The notes beneath the pieces were generated by a model that was not told the DNA's origin, did not search any database, and saw only the letters and a list, made by a program, of their open reading frames with translations. 64,000 nucleotides of DNA. It comes from JAEXNA01 sp037968995. GTDB taxonomy: Bacteria; Vulcanimicrobiota; Xenobia; Xenobiales; JADMJV01. Positions 40,810 to 50,318 of the stretch are shown in pieces. Position 1 is the first letter of the stretch. Each line of letters opens with the position of its first letter. The stretch is taken from positions 1 through 64,000 of the forward strand of contig JBBKWP010000266.1 of assembly GCA_037968995.1 (NCBI GenBank). Reading direction: 5' to 3'. Made by a program: the position numbers and the translations under genes.

Positions 40810-41971
40810 AGACGCAAAAATCGGCCTCTTCACCATCATGATCGCTATACTTCTGGTCCTTTTGAACAATCTGAGAACCTCGCGCGTGGTCACTTTCGGA
40901 CAGAGCGAACTTGGACTGATCTTTACTCAGGTTCACGGCCTTCGGGCCGGAGACATCGTGACCATCGGAGGCGCGCCCTCTGGCAAGGTGGTGGAGATCA
41001 ACTTCGCCTCCCAGGCGATACAAGAGAGCTTACTCCCGGTCACTGGGGGAGTGACGATTGTAAGAGTCTTGGTCGCCTTCGATAGCAGTCGTAAGATTCC
41101 GAGGGAGTCGACGTATTCCGTTCAGACCGACCTTTACGGGCGTCGTTGGATCGAGATCAAAGTGTCGCCAAGCAAGGAAGAGATCGGGGACGACGAGATC
41201 TTTTTCGCTGAAGAGTCGGCCATTCAAACCGATCAACTGGGGTCTACCCTGCTGGCCCTCACAACTTTGACCGAAGAAACCGAGCAACTGCGCGATATCC
41301 TGGCCGACCCAGACTTTCGCTTACGGACCAAAGACGCCGCGTCGAACCTTCGGTTTTACAGTCGCGAACTGATGGCCGCCAGCCACAAAGCGCCCGAGTT
41401 GCTAAAGTCTATGGAAGAGAGTTTGGACAAACAGGACGCGGCCCTGACCGCGCAACTTCGTAATTTCGATGACAAAACCAAGGACGTTCGCCAACGGATG
41501 ACCGAGATGTCTCCCCAGATCAGCGAGAATCTTAAGGGTTGGACCGAGCGAATGGAGCGCCAAGGCGACCGCCTTTCGACCACCTTGCAGATGGCTATAG
41601 AGCGGTCCCAGGAATACGAGGACCTCATCGATCGCGCGATGGCCCAGGGTCTCGACCCTAAAGCTGTCCAAGCGCTCATCGTACAAACCAAGAAATGGGC
41701 TCGCAAACTCGAAGAGTATCGTTATCTCACCGAGGATCTTCACGCACTGACCAGCGACCCTACCGTGCGCGCCGACCTCAAGGACGCTATCGCCAAATTC
41801 AAGGTGAAAAGCGAGGAGGTCAACGCTCGGGTGGAGAGACTTGAGAAGTTGATAGACTCCAACCCTCTGCCTGCCATCCTGGGGATACCGAAACCCGAAG
41901 CGACTCCCGCAAAAGCAAAGAAAGGCGAGGCCGAAGTCGAGCCCGATAAAAGCGGAGAGCCTACTCTCTAG
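40802..41971 (+). CDS. MlaD/MCE-domain lipid-transport protein
   Basis: A 389-residue protein anchored by one N-terminal helix (IGLFTIMIAILLVLL). Residues 38-125 are an MCE domain: LGLIFTQVHGLRAGDIVTIGGAPSGKVVEINF, then YSVQTDLYGRRWIEIKVSP. The C-terminal 250 residues are mainly long helices with heptad patterns (MEESLDKQDAALTAQLRNFDDKTKDVRQRMTEM), probably a needle-like coiled coil across the periplasm, as in PqiB/LetB/Mce-type proteins. MCE proteins form hexameric tunnels for phospholipid or sterol transport between membranes. It is coupled to the MMPL gene (TAGTG), which suggests a joint lipid carrier. GTG start. Confidence 0.87.
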   Translation: MNRDAKIGLFTIMIAILLVLLNNLRTSRVVTFGQSELGLIFTQVHGLRAGDIVTIGGAPSGKVVEINFASQAIQESLLPVTGGVTIVRVLVAFDSSRKIPRESTYSVQTDLYGRRWIEIKVSPSKEEIGDDEIFFAEESAIQTDQLGSTLLALTTLTEETEQLRDILADPDFRLRTKDAASNLRFYSRELMAASHKAPELLKSMEESLDKQDAALTAQLRNFDDKTKDVRQRMTEMSPQISENLKGWTERMERQGDRLSTTLQMAIERSQEYEDLIDRAMAQGLDPKAVQALIVQTKKWARKLEEYRYLTEDLHALTSDPTVRADLKDAIAKFKVKSEEVNARVERLEKLIDSNPLPAILGIPKPEATPAKAKKGEAEVEPDKSGEPTL

Positions 41972-44748
41972 TGAAAAAGCTCACCTCCTTAGAAAGGATG
42001 ATGCTGAAAGCGTCGCGCCTCGCGCGCCGTCATTCCAGTGTGGTGCTGGTTCTTTCGCTTTTCTTTTTCTTCTTAAGCCTGGGGTATGCAGCGGTTTATC
42101 TGGAATTCCAGACCGATCGCGATGATCTGATATCTTCTAAGGATGAACTCTACGATATCCAAGAGAGGTTCTTAAAGGAGTTCCCCGCCGCCGATGACAT
42201 CGTGGTGATGGTAGAAGGGAGCGACGCCAAGACGCGCGAGGCCTTTGTGGATCTCGGGGCACAACTTTTCCGAGACCATCCTGAAGCTTTTCAGGGAGTT
42301 TTTCCCAAAGTTGAACTCCCGTTTCTGCAGAGTCGAGCGCTGTTGTTTCTCTCGGAGTCGGAGCTTAAGACACTCGTTCATGAAGTCAAAGAGGCTCGAC
42401 CGTTTCTCGTCTCGTTGAGTTCCCCCGAAGGTTTGCCAAATCTGCTTCAAAATTTCGACTCCAATGTTGCTGGGAGCGGTCAAGACAAACTCGTCTCCAT
42501 GCTGCCTTTTTTGAGCGAGATTTTTGGCGAGCTTCGCCGGGCGGTGGTATCCCGTGGGCGTGCGGACTATCATTCTCCGTGGGGCGGTCTACTCTTTGGG
42601 GACACCAGTCCAGAGCTTGCCGATGCCAGTCAGAGCGGGATGCAGGACACCAGCTTTTACCACACCACGGGTGAAGGGAAAGTTCACCTTCTCCTGTTTC
42701 GTTTAGTGAATCGGGATGCCAAGACGATCAACTTGCTTCGCAAAACTGTCGATAAGGCGCAGCGAGCCTTCCCGGAGTTGCGGGTCGGGGTCACTGGGGA
42801 ACCGCTCCTGGAGTACGACGAGATGGTGAGTTCGGAAAGCGATTCCCACCGTTCCGGGGCTCTGTCTTTACTCTTGGTCAGTATCCTGTTCGCCATAACC
42901 TTTCGTGAGGTCGGTCGACCGGTCGCCATTATTGGTGCGTTCGTCCTAGGAGCGGGCTGGACCATAGGCTTCACAACCTTGGTGATCGGACACCTGAACC
43001 TCCTCACGGTCTCCTTTTTCACCATCCTAGTGGGCTCCGGAGTAGACTTTGGTACTCACATTATGCTCAGGTACGAAGAAGAGTTCATGAAGTACGGCGA
43101 GACCGAACGAGCTATCGACGAGGCCCTAGTGGGTACCGGGGCCGACATCGCCGTCAGCGCCTTCTCCACGGCGGTGGCCTTTTGGGCTGTGGGGTTCGCA
43201 GATTTCAAAGGGGTCTCCGAACTCGGTATCATCGCCGGTTTTGGTATCCTTTTGTGTTTGGTGTCCACGGTGCTCGCCCTACCGGCTTTCATTGTCAAGC
43301 TTGACAGGAACCGCAAGCCGGTGAGCGGCCAACCGATGGCACTCGGAAGTCGTATCTTGATGGCTCGGGCTGAAGAAACGATCCTAAAACGTGCGCCTTG
43401 GACTCTGGCTATTCTGGCGATTGCACTCTGTTTTGCCGCTCCCGTAATCGCGCGCGTGGGATTTGACTACAATCTTTTGCGTTTGCAAGACCAGCGCTTA
43501 GAGTCGGTGCAAACCGAAATGGCCTTGATTGAGAAAGGCGGCAACACCGTCTTGTTCTCCGTGGCTTTGGCCGACAGCCTTGAGCAGGCCAAGGAGCTGA
43601 AAAAGACGTTTGAAGGTTTGTCGACGGTTTCGCACGTCGACACCATCAGCGACCTCTTCCCGAGTGTCAGTCCGCAGAAGTTGGCTTCACTGCACGATCT
43701 GCACGATCTGGTCGCCGACATCTCCATTCCCGACCCTAAAAGCGTGAAAGAAGGCGCCGTCGGTGGCGCCGAACTGCAGCGCCTGGGCGACGGTTTTTTG
43801 GAGTTGGAGCGATTTTTTCACTCTCAACGTGATGGGTTGCTGCAGCATCATTCTCAGAGCGTCCGTACTGATACCAAAAAGTTCGAAGGCGAGATGGCCC
43901 AGCTTTTCGCGGAATTGTCCGATCTCGGCCCTGGGCCTATCGAAGATGGTCTCACTTCGTTCGAGGGGAACTTCTTCAAAGATCTAGCCGTGATGGTGGA
44001 CTTTCTGAAGGCTCAGGACCCGGATTCGAAGATGGATCTGGCCAGTCTGCCCGACAACCTTCGTTCACGTTCGATCGGTACGACCAGGAAAATCGTTCTT
44101 CGTATCTACCCTAAAGAAAACATTTGGGAGAGAGAGGCTCTCAACGCCTTCGTTGACCAGGTAAGGGGATCCGATCCCTCGTCCATTGGCGCACCGGTGA
44201 TGATTCGCCACCACACGGATCTCCTTAAGGCTGCCTTTGAAGACGCCGGCGTGTACGCATTACTCGCGGTCACTGTGATTCTGCTGCTCTATTTCCGCTC
44301 TATAAAGTGGACCTTGCTCGCGATGGTGCCCCTAGGACTCGGCGTCCTTTTCATGCTCTTCGCCATGGGGCATTACGGTATTTCATTCAACCTGGCCAAC
44401 TTCATGGGCCTTCCGCTGCTACTCGGAATCGGGCTAGATTATGGAATTCACGTGCTCCATCGAGCCCAAGAGGAGAAGCGTGTCAACATGTTCGATCACT
44501 CTACGGGGCCTGCGACCATGCTCTCCGGTTTCACCACCATCGCCGGCTTTGGCACCTTGGCGCTGGGGGGGCACCAAGGCGTGGCGAGTCTCGGATTCAT
44601 GCTGGCCGCGGGTGTCGCTGGAATCATGGTCTCAGCGCTGCTCATCTTGCCCGCCCTTCTGCGGGTTTGGTCGCCGTTTCAAGCGATCGTGGCCAAAGGT
44701 GAAGAATTAGAACCCGCAGCGCGGGCCGAAGAAGACTTCACAGCCTAG
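41971..44748 (+). CDS. MMPL/RND-family lipid transporter (HpnN-like)
   Basis: A 925-residue inner-membrane protein with the RND arrangement of two six-helix halves, each with a large periplasmic loop after helix 1. Diagnostic short motifs are FFTILVGSGVDFGTHIMLRYEEE in the first half and LLLGIGLDYGIHVLHRAQEE in the second, the (V/L)D(F/Y)G position being the proton-relay or lipid gate of MMPL proteins. Similar proteins move hopanoids, mycolates or other lipids outward. The gene follows an MCE-type gene with overlapping stop and start, an arrangement that suggests that the pair transfers lipid to the outer membrane. The GTG start gives a short cytoplasmic head (MKKLTSLERMMLKASRLARRH). A convergent HD-GYP gene follows after 60 bases. 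Confidence 0.9.
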   Translation: MKKLTSLERMMLKASRLARRHSSVVLVLSLFFFFLSLGYAAVYLEFQTDRDDLISSKDELYDIQERFLKEFPAADDIVVMVEGSDAKTREAFVDLGAQLFRDHPEAFQGVFPKVELPFLQSRALLFLSESELKTLVHEVKEARPFLVSLSSPEGLPNLLQNFDSNVAGSGQDKLVSMLPFLSEIFGELRRAVVSRGRADYHSPWGGLLFGDTSPELADASQSGMQDTSFYHTTGEGKVHLLLFRLVNRDAKTINLLRKTVDKAQRAFPELRVGVTGEPLLEYDEMVSSESDSHRSGALSLLLVSILFAITFREVGRPVAIIGAFVLGAGWTIGFTTLVIGHLNLLTVSFFTILVGSGVDFGTHIMLRYEEEFMKYGETERAIDEALVGTGADIAVSAFSTAVAFWAVGFADFKGVSELGIIAGFGILLCLVSTVLALPAFIVKLDRNRKPVSGQPMALGSRILMARAEETILKRAPWTLAILAIALCFAAPVIARVGFDYNLLRLQDQRLESVQTEMALIEKGGNTVLFSVALADSLEQAKELKKTFEGLSTVSHVDTISDLFPSVSPQKLASLHDLHDLVADISIPDPKSVKEGAVGGAELQRLGDGFLELERFFHSQRDGLLQHHSQSVRTDTKKFEGEMAQLFAELSDLGPGPIEDGLTSFEGNFFKDLAVMVDFLKAQDPDSKMDLASLPDNLRSRSIGTTRKIVLRIYPKENIWEREALNAFVDQVRGSDPSSIGAPVMIRHHTDLLKAAFEDAGVYALLAVTVILLLYFRSIKWTLLAMVPLGLGVLFMLFAMGHYGISFNLANFMGLPLLLGIGLDYGIHVLHRAQEEKRVNMFDHSTGPATMLSGFTTIAGFGTLALGGHQGVASLGFMLAAGVAGIMVSALLILPALLRVWSPFQAIVAKGEELEPAARAEEDFTA

Positions 44749-44808
44749 TGCTCTGTTAAGTTCAAGATAAATTTCGCTCCAGGGGCCAGGAAATGCGCCG
44801 GGCTAGAC

Positions 44809-46023
44809 TTAGCGACCGGGCGTGTAATATGGCAACAGATCGTGGACCCGAAACAGCGAGTCAAGAACTTCCGTTCCGAAAGCCTCTTCGGCCTGCTCAT
44901 TGAGATGTGCCAGCGCTTCATTTTGCGACATGGCGGGGTCGTAACTGCGATGGGTGACCAGGTGGTCGTAGTAGTCGGCTAGACCCACAAGTTGCGCCGC
45001 CAGCGGAATCTGAGTTTCGCTCAGGCCGTGCGGGAAGCCGTTTCCGTCCCAACGCTCGTGATGATGGAGAATGACCAGGCGCACCGGCCACCTACTCGGG
45101 ACCATGCTGGACGGTAGCGCTTCAGCGCCGTCTTCCGGATGACTCATCAGAAGTTCAACGTCGTCCTCTGACACTTCGGCGTCGGCCTGGTCAAAGATGT
45201 CGTCGGGAAGACTCACTTTGCCAAGATCGTGAAGTAGAGCGCCCAATCGGACGGTCTTGAGGTCGTCCGCAGGCAGTTCGAGATCCCGCGCCATGCAGCG
45301 CGCCACGTCGGCCACTCTCAGGCTGTGCTGGTATAACTCATCGCTGTACCCGGTCAGCATGCGCAAGACGACTTGGAGAAACTGTCGCTCGGACAGGCTG
45401 AGGCTGGGGTCCTCGAGTTCCCCCCCGTACTCAACTAAAAGTTGTGCTATGTCTTTCAGGTCGCTGCTCACAGCCCGAGCAAGAGCGGTGAGACCAAAGA
45501 AGTCGCCTCGGTTGACCATCGCTCCGTTGACCAACAGGAAGGCCACGATTTCGTGGTTTCGCGCTTCCACAGCGATGTGAAGCGGTGTACGGCCATCGAT
45601 ATCCGGCTTGTTGAAGTCCGCTCCGGCGAGGGCAAGGGCCTCCACGAGGCTTTTGAACCCCTTCTCCACGGCCGCGTGGAAGGGAGTCTGTCCGAAGCGA
45701 TTCTCGGTGTTCGGGCGGGCGCCGTTGGCGAGATGGCGTTTCACTTCCAAAAGATCGTCGGTGAGCACCGCGTGATGCAGTCGAGTCAGGCCCAACCCAT
45801 CGGTTCCTAAGGTGGACAGTCGAAGAACCACGATGAGTTCTGAAGTGTAGGTCTCCAGTAGAGTATGAAAGTCGGGAGTGACCAGATTCGCCGGACCTTC
45901 GACGAGGAATCGGTCGCCTTCGATGGTGAGCCGAACCTTGGTCTTCTCAAGGTCCTCGATCACATCGAGGAATCGGCCATTCTCGGCTAGATTTCGCCAC
46001 TTCGCTATCAGGGGAGCACTCAT
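44809..46023 (-). CDS. Ankyrin-repeat protein with C-terminal HD-GYP-type phosphodiesterase domain
   Basis: A 404-residue fusion. Residues 80-210 hold four to five ankyrin repeats (GLTRLHHAVLTDDLLEVKRHLANGARPN, FGQTPFHAAVEKGFKSLVEALALAGADFN, GRTPLHIAVEARNHEIVAFLLVNGA, GLTALARAVSSDLKDIAQLLVEYGG). Residues 220-400 are an HD-GYP-type domain with YQHSLRVADVARCMA, LLHDLGKVSLPDDIFD and HHHERWDGNGFPHGL, where GYP reads GFP. This family degrades cyclic-di-GMP using a metal centre. The head (1-75) is unknown and may be a sensor, as QVVLRMLTGYSDE links repeats and HD. Ankyrin repeats are rare on HD-GYP proteins; they may hold a target protein or self-regulate. No membrane segment. Activity is inferred. 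Confidence 0.85.
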   Translation of the reverse strand: MSAPLIAKWRNLAENGRFLDVIEDLEKTKVRLTIEGDRFLVEGPANLVTPDFHTLLETYTSELIVVLRLSTLGTDGLGLTRLHHAVLTDDLLEVKRHLANGARPNTENRFGQTPFHAAVEKGFKSLVEALALAGADFNKPDIDGRTPLHIAVEARNHEIVAFLLVNGAMVNRGDFFGLTALARAVSSDLKDIAQLLVEYGGELEDPSLSLSERQFLQVVLRMLTGYSDELYQHSLRVADVARCMARDLELPADDLKTVRLGALLHDLGKVSLPDDIFDQADAEVSEDDVELLMSHPEDGAEALPSSMVPSRWPVRLVILHHHERWDGNGFPHGLSETQIPLAAQLVGLADYYDHLVTHRSYDPAMSQNEALAHLNEQAEEAFGTEVLDSLFRVHDLLPYYTPGR

Positions 46024-46125
46024 CGGCCCAAGGTTTCGAAAGGTTGATGTTGGCGACCTGCTGTGCGAGGCGCCGAGCGGCAGTTCAACTCTTGTGGAAG
46101 CCTCCGGCCAAAGCTTTCGATTGGG

Positions 46126-47325
46126 CTACCTTGCCCCGCTAGCCTCGTCTAAGGCAGCTAATAGAGGGTTGGCCGCCAGGTTCTTTTGACTCATGAAGTG
46201 TGGCAGGTGCTTGGGAAGCTTCAGGTCGCCGGAAGCTAGCATCCGATCGACTGTGGGGAGATCGTCGAGGCTGACCTTACCTACGAAGAGTTTACGGAGA
46301 TCGCCGCCACTTTTTGCGTAGTCGCGGACACCCATCAACCCTTCGAGATAGATGTGGTCTTTGAGATAGCCGCCACCTCGATGAACACGCAAGGAGACAT
46401 CCCAGGCCTGATTCTTAGAGAGGCCTTGCTCACTTAGCATGTCGAAAGTCTCGCGAAAGTCTTTCCCCTCGGCTACCGATTCCACGGCCAAGACGCGGGC
46501 GGCATATTTGCGAAGGACTCCAGAATCTGTCGTGCCAGAGACGATTTCAGCATAGGCTGCCAGTCCTTCTTCCGTCGCTTCGTAACCAGCCGTGCCAAGG
46601 GCGAAAATGGAGTCGGGCTGCTGATAGCCGTTGGCGGCGCGGAGCGCGTGCACTCCTACTTCGTGAACGGCCAATCGCTCGGCCACAACACTTGCCACGT
46701 CTCGTCCGACTGGCACCACCACCTGTTTATTGGCCGGATCCACGTGGGTGCTGCCCCCGTTCGACTCGGTCAGTTTCCAATCATCGAGACCGTAGGAGGC
46801 GAGCTCATCGGAGAGTCGACGGCCCAACGATACTCTCTCGCCATCGGGTGCCTTGGCTGGGACCGGCAAAATTTCCAGGAGCTTCTGGGCTTGAGCCACC
46901 AGTCGCAAGGACGGCCTGCCGTAGACGGCCTGGGTGGCGGCCTTGACGATAGCAGAATCCCCCGGATGGGCGGCTATCAAGTTTAGCGCTAGAAGTTCGC
47001 TTCGCTTTTTGTCTTGCAGTTGACCGAGTGTGCCGTCCTCGAAGACCAAGCCATCAAGAGCCCGGGCAACTTCGATGTTCGCTTTTTCTGCCGGGGCCGG
47101 GTAGGTAAAATCAGGCTCTTCGATCTGACCAGAAAGAAACAGTTTTTTTTGTTTGGCGGCGTTGGTGGGCTGCACCATTTCTAAAGGTTGAATTACCTGA
47201 GCGCCGACTAACAGATCCATGGGCTCCTTGGCTGCTTCAGGGTGCGCCGAAGGGACTTGCAGCGAGTCTGCATGGATCATCGTCAGAGGTGGTGAAAAGC
47301 GGACACTGTCCATTCGTGCTAGCAC
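46126..47325 (-). CDS. DUF1704/MATCAP-like zinc carboxypeptidase
   Basis: A 399-residue protein of the DUF1704 family, whose eukaryotic member (MATCAP) removes the C-terminal tyrosine of tubulin. The zinc site is visible: AVHEVGVHALRAANG has the HExxxH at 221-226, and TEEGLAAYAE at 251-260 supplies the third ligand and the family name motif (T-E-E-G-L-A). Later YLKDHIYLEGLMGVRDYAKSGGDLRKLFVGK also matches. The first 60 residues are low-complexity and variable and have no signal peptide. Bacterial homologues are present in several phyla and are annotated as flavohaemoglobin-modulating QEGLA proteins, without known substrate. The two candidate starts are the ATG at 47325 and at 47313. It stands between two genes of unrelated role. 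Confidence 0.8.
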   Translation of the reverse strand: MLARMDSVRFSPPLTMIHADSLQVPSAHPEAAKEPMDLLVGAQVIQPLEMVQPTNAAKQKKLFLSGQIEEPDFTYPAPAEKANIEVARALDGLVFEDGTLGQLQDKKRSELLALNLIAAHPGDSAIVKAATQAVYGRPSLRLVAQAQKLLEILPVPAKAPDGERVSLGRRLSDELASYGLDDWKLTESNGGSTHVDPANKQVVVPVGRDVASVVAERLAVHEVGVHALRAANGYQQPDSIFALGTAGYEATEEGLAAYAEIVSGTTDSGVLRKYAARVLAVESVAEGKDFRETFDMLSEQGLSKNQAWDVSLRVHRGGGYLKDHIYLEGLMGVRDYAKSGGDLRKLFVGKVSLDDLPTVDRMLASGDLKLPKHLPHFMSQKNLAANPLLAALDEASGAR

Positions 47326-47445
47326 TCAACGATTCTATCAGGAATTTTCCAGGGCTACTAGCCTTCGAAGTTATCTTTTGCTGGCGGGATGCCAACGCTC
47401 CCTAGAATCGTAGGTGTTCTCAAGACCCTGCAAGAACTGAGTGCT

Positions 47446-48780
47446 ATGCAAATTGTGAGAGCCCTCTGTTTTGTTTTACTGGTCGGTTGGTCCGCTGCCA
47501 CCGCGGACCTTGAAGTCCCATTCACCGAATTCACTTTGCCCAACGGGCTTCACGTCATCCTCCACGAGGACCATACGGTACCGATGGTGAGCATCAACGT
47601 CTGGTATTTTGTCGGTTCGAGCAATGAGTCCCCGGGGCGCACCGGATTCGCTCATCTCTTCGAGCACCTGATGTTCGAAGGCTCGGGTCACGTCAAAGAG
47701 GGTGAGTTTGACACCCTTCTAGAGGCCGCCGGCGGCGACAACAACGGGTCCACCAACTCAGACCGCACCAACTACTGGATTACCGTCCCCTCGAACGCCC
47801 TGGAAGTGGCGCTGTTCCTAGAGTCCGACCGTATGGGTTACCTGCTCGACTCCATGACGCCGGAATTAGTCGACGGACAGCGGGACGTGGTGAAGAACGA
47901 GCGTCGCCAAAGTTACGAGAATCGTCCCTACGGCATGTCCTACATCAAACTTGACGAAATGCTCTACCCCCCGGACCACCCGTATCACTGGCCGACCATT
48001 GGGTATATGGAAGACCTCGATGCCGCCACCTATGAAGACGTCACCAGCTTTTTTAGAAGCTACTACCTACCCAACAATGCAAGTCTTGTGGTCGCCGGAG
48101 ACATCGACTCCAAGGCCGCCGAGGCCCTGGTGAGAAAGTGGTTCCAAGAGATCCCAGGAGGATCGTCGCCCAAGCGTCTCACCCCGCCGGAACCGGTTTT
48201 GAGCGGAGTCTCGAAGGCCACTCTGCTGGACCAGGTCCAACTTCCACGTCGTACCTTTGCCTGGCTCACCCCTAAGAGTTTGGCGCCGGGGGACGCGGCG
48301 CTCGATGTCGCGGCCAATATTTTGGCCGGAGGCAAAAATTCCCGTCTATATAAACGTTTGGTATACGATATGCAGATAGCTCAAAGTGTGTCGGCCTATC
48401 AAAACTCTCAGGACCTCTCCTCGAATTTTCAGATCGTAGTGACCCCCAAACCCGGTCAGGACCTCGACAATATTCAGACCATCGTTGACGAAGAACTGAA
48501 GAAGCTACAGTCAAAGCCTCCGACTCAGCGAGAACTGGAGCGAGCCCAACATGAGATCGAAGCGGCTGCCCTGTTTTCCATGGAAGAAGTGGGTGGCTTC
48601 GGCGGCAAGGCCGACCGACTGAACGCATACTACCGCAGCACGGGAAACCCCGACTACTTCGCCGAGGACTTAGCCCGCTACCAAGGTCTCACCCCTTTAG
48701 ATATTCAAAGGGCGGTTCAGCGTTATCTGCCCTTAGATAAGCGGGTGGAGTTGACTGTGATGCCTGGAGAGAAATCATGA
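47446..48780 (+). CDS. M16-family zinc peptidase, catalytic subunit
   Basis: A 444-residue insulinase-like peptidase with a Sec signal (MQIVRALCFVLLVGWSAATA). The inverted zinc motif HxxEH is intact in TGFAHLFEHLMFEGSGHVKEGEF, and the second ligand Glu and structural motif follow in NGSTNSDRTNYWI. DVVKNERRQSYENRPYG and the C-terminal NASLVVAGDIDSKAAEALVRKWF are typical. It pairs with the next gene (ATGA overlap), a homologue lacking the zinc motif; the two form the usual heterodimer of catalytic and structural half as in PqqF/mitochondrial processing peptidase-like pairs. The ATG at 47446 starts the signal peptide; 19 codons before it are not convincing. Degrades exported peptides; substrate unknown. 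Confidence 0.9.
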   Translation: MQIVRALCFVLLVGWSAATADLEVPFTEFTLPNGLHVILHEDHTVPMVSINVWYFVGSSNESPGRTGFAHLFEHLMFEGSGHVKEGEFDTLLEAAGGDNNGSTNSDRTNYWITVPSNALEVALFLESDRMGYLLDSMTPELVDGQRDVVKNERRQSYENRPYGMSYIKLDEMLYPPDHPYHWPTIGYMEDLDAATYEDVTSFFRSYYLPNNASLVVAGDIDSKAAEALVRKWFQEIPGGSSPKRLTPPEPVLSGVSKATLLDQVQLPRRTFAWLTPKSLAPGDAALDVAANILAGGKNSRLYKRLVYDMQIAQSVSAYQNSQDLSSNFQIVVTPKPGQDLDNIQTIVDEELKKLQSKPPTQRELERAQHEIEAAALFSMEEVGGFGGKADRLNAYYRSTGNPDYFAEDLARYQGLTPLDIQRAVQRYLPLDKRVELTVMPGEKS

Positions 48781-50216
48781 AAACTCATCTTTTGAAGTTT
48801 ACCGCATTGCTGCTCCTGACCGTTCCCGGGCTGAGCCAACCGAGTCGCACGGAGCCTCCTGTGCCCACGGCCGCCAAATCTTTGCAGCCACAAGTCGTGC
48901 GTAAGACTCACCTCTCCAACGGAATCGAGGTGTGGACGGTGGAGCGCCACGCCGTGCCCGTGGTCCATGTCAGCGTCGTGTTGGATGGGGGGAACGCGAT
49001 GGACCCCGAAGGGAAGTTCGGGCTCGCCAGTTTCACCGCGTCGCTCTTGGACGAGGGGGCGGCCGGCAGGAGTTCGCTCGTGCTCTCTGACGAACTCGAC
49101 TATCTGGGGGCCGGCTACAACGGTTCCAGCGACTTCGACCGCACTTCGTTGTCCGTTCAGGTTCCCAGTGAGAGGCTGGTTTCGGCCTTGGCCGTCCTCG
49201 GCGATATCGCGCTGCGTCCGGACTTTCCCGTCGAAGAGATCGCTCGGATTAAAAAAGAGATGCTGGTGCAACTCCGGCAGGAGCGCGATGACGCGTCGTC
49301 CTTGGCGAGCTACTTTTTTCCGAAGCTTCTCTATCCTGAGGCTCACCGATACTCCCAAAAGGGGTCGGGCGGGGAGGCGGAGATCGCCAATTTCAATCGT
49401 TCGGATCTCCTTGCCTTCCACGACCAATATTTTCGGCCGGAACGCGCCACCATACTGGTCGTCGGGGATGTTACAGCCGAGACGGTGACCGAGCAGCTTG
49501 AGCGGACCTTTGGAACCTGGAAGGCAGCGAAAGTGGCAGCCACAGCCCCGGTTCTGCCCGCGACCGCGCAAGTCGCACGAAGACGAGTCGTGATTGTGGA
49601 CAAACCTGGAGCGGCCCAAACCGCGATCATGATCGGACGACTAGGGGTGGACCGGGCAACCTCTGACTACTATGCGTTGGAAGTTCTCAATACGGTTCTG
49701 GGAGACTCGTTCACCTCTCGACTGAATCAGAACCTTCGAGAGAAGAACGGCTACACGTATGGAGCGGGTTCGGCTTTCACCATGCGCAAAGAGGCGGGTC
49801 CTTTTTATGCTACCGCTGCGGTTCAAACGGACAAAACCGGTCCAGCGGTGAGAGAGTTCTTCCATGAGTTGACGAGAATCTCCGAGCGCATTCCGCCTGA
49901 GGAGTTGCAGAAAGCCAAGAACTACCTGGCCTACCGTTTCCCGGCCCAGTTTGAAACCAACTCAGATATTGCCAACGGCTTGGCCGAACTGCTGGTTTAC
50001 TCGCTGCCCGAGGACACCTACGGTCGCTACGTCGAGCGGATTCAAGCGGTCACCGCCGCTGAGGTGGAAGCGGCGGCCAAAACCTATATCGACCCCGAGC
50101 GCATGATCGTGCTTCTGGTGGGAGACCGCAGTGTCATCGAGCCTGAGATCGAGGCCCTGAACCTCGGGGTTCTGGAATATCGTGATCGCATGGAAGGCTT
50201 GACCGCCGAACCATAG
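48777..50216 (+). CDS. M16-family peptidase, non-catalytic partner
   Basis: A 479-residue homologue of the preceding peptidase with a signal peptide (LLKFTALLLLTVPGLSQPSRT). The active-site segment reads FGLASFTASLLDEGAAG instead of HxxEH, so no zinc can be held in the usual way. The second half keeps the M16 pattern: YNGSSDFDRTSLSVQVPSERL, PERATILVVGDVTAETVTEQL, and RRVVIVDKPGAAQTAIMIGRLGV. Such inactive halves complete the chamber of heterodimeric M16 peptidases. It begins inside the stop of the catalytic gene, a strong hint to one-to-one production. The 3' end is followed by a 100-base gap before the GST gene. Confidence 0.88.
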   Translation: MKTHLLKFTALLLLTVPGLSQPSRTEPPVPTAAKSLQPQVVRKTHLSNGIEVWTVERHAVPVVHVSVVLDGGNAMDPEGKFGLASFTASLLDEGAAGRSSLVLSDELDYLGAGYNGSSDFDRTSLSVQVPSERLVSALAVLGDIALRPDFPVEEIARIKKEMLVQLRQERDDASSLASYFFPKLLYPEAHRYSQKGSGGEAEIANFNRSDLLAFHDQYFRPERATILVVGDVTAETVTEQLERTFGTWKAAKVAATAPVLPATAQVARRRVVIVDKPGAAQTAIMIGRLGVDRATSDYYALEVLNTVLGDSFTSRLNQNLREKNGYTYGAGSAFTMRKEAGPFYATAAVQTDKTGPAVREFFHELTRISERIPPEELQKAKNYLAYRFPAQFETNSDIANGLAELLVYSLPEDTYGRYVERIQAVTAAEVEAAAKTYIDPERMIVLLVGDRSVIEPEIEALNLGVLEYRDRMEGLTAEP

Positions 50217-50318
50217 ACCCTGCGAAGACCGTCAAGGACCTTTCTCGCCATCGATGAAGCTCGTCCCATTGAACAAGGGTGTGTTGAGTAGCAACAGGTC
50301 CAAAGAATGGATGGTTTT

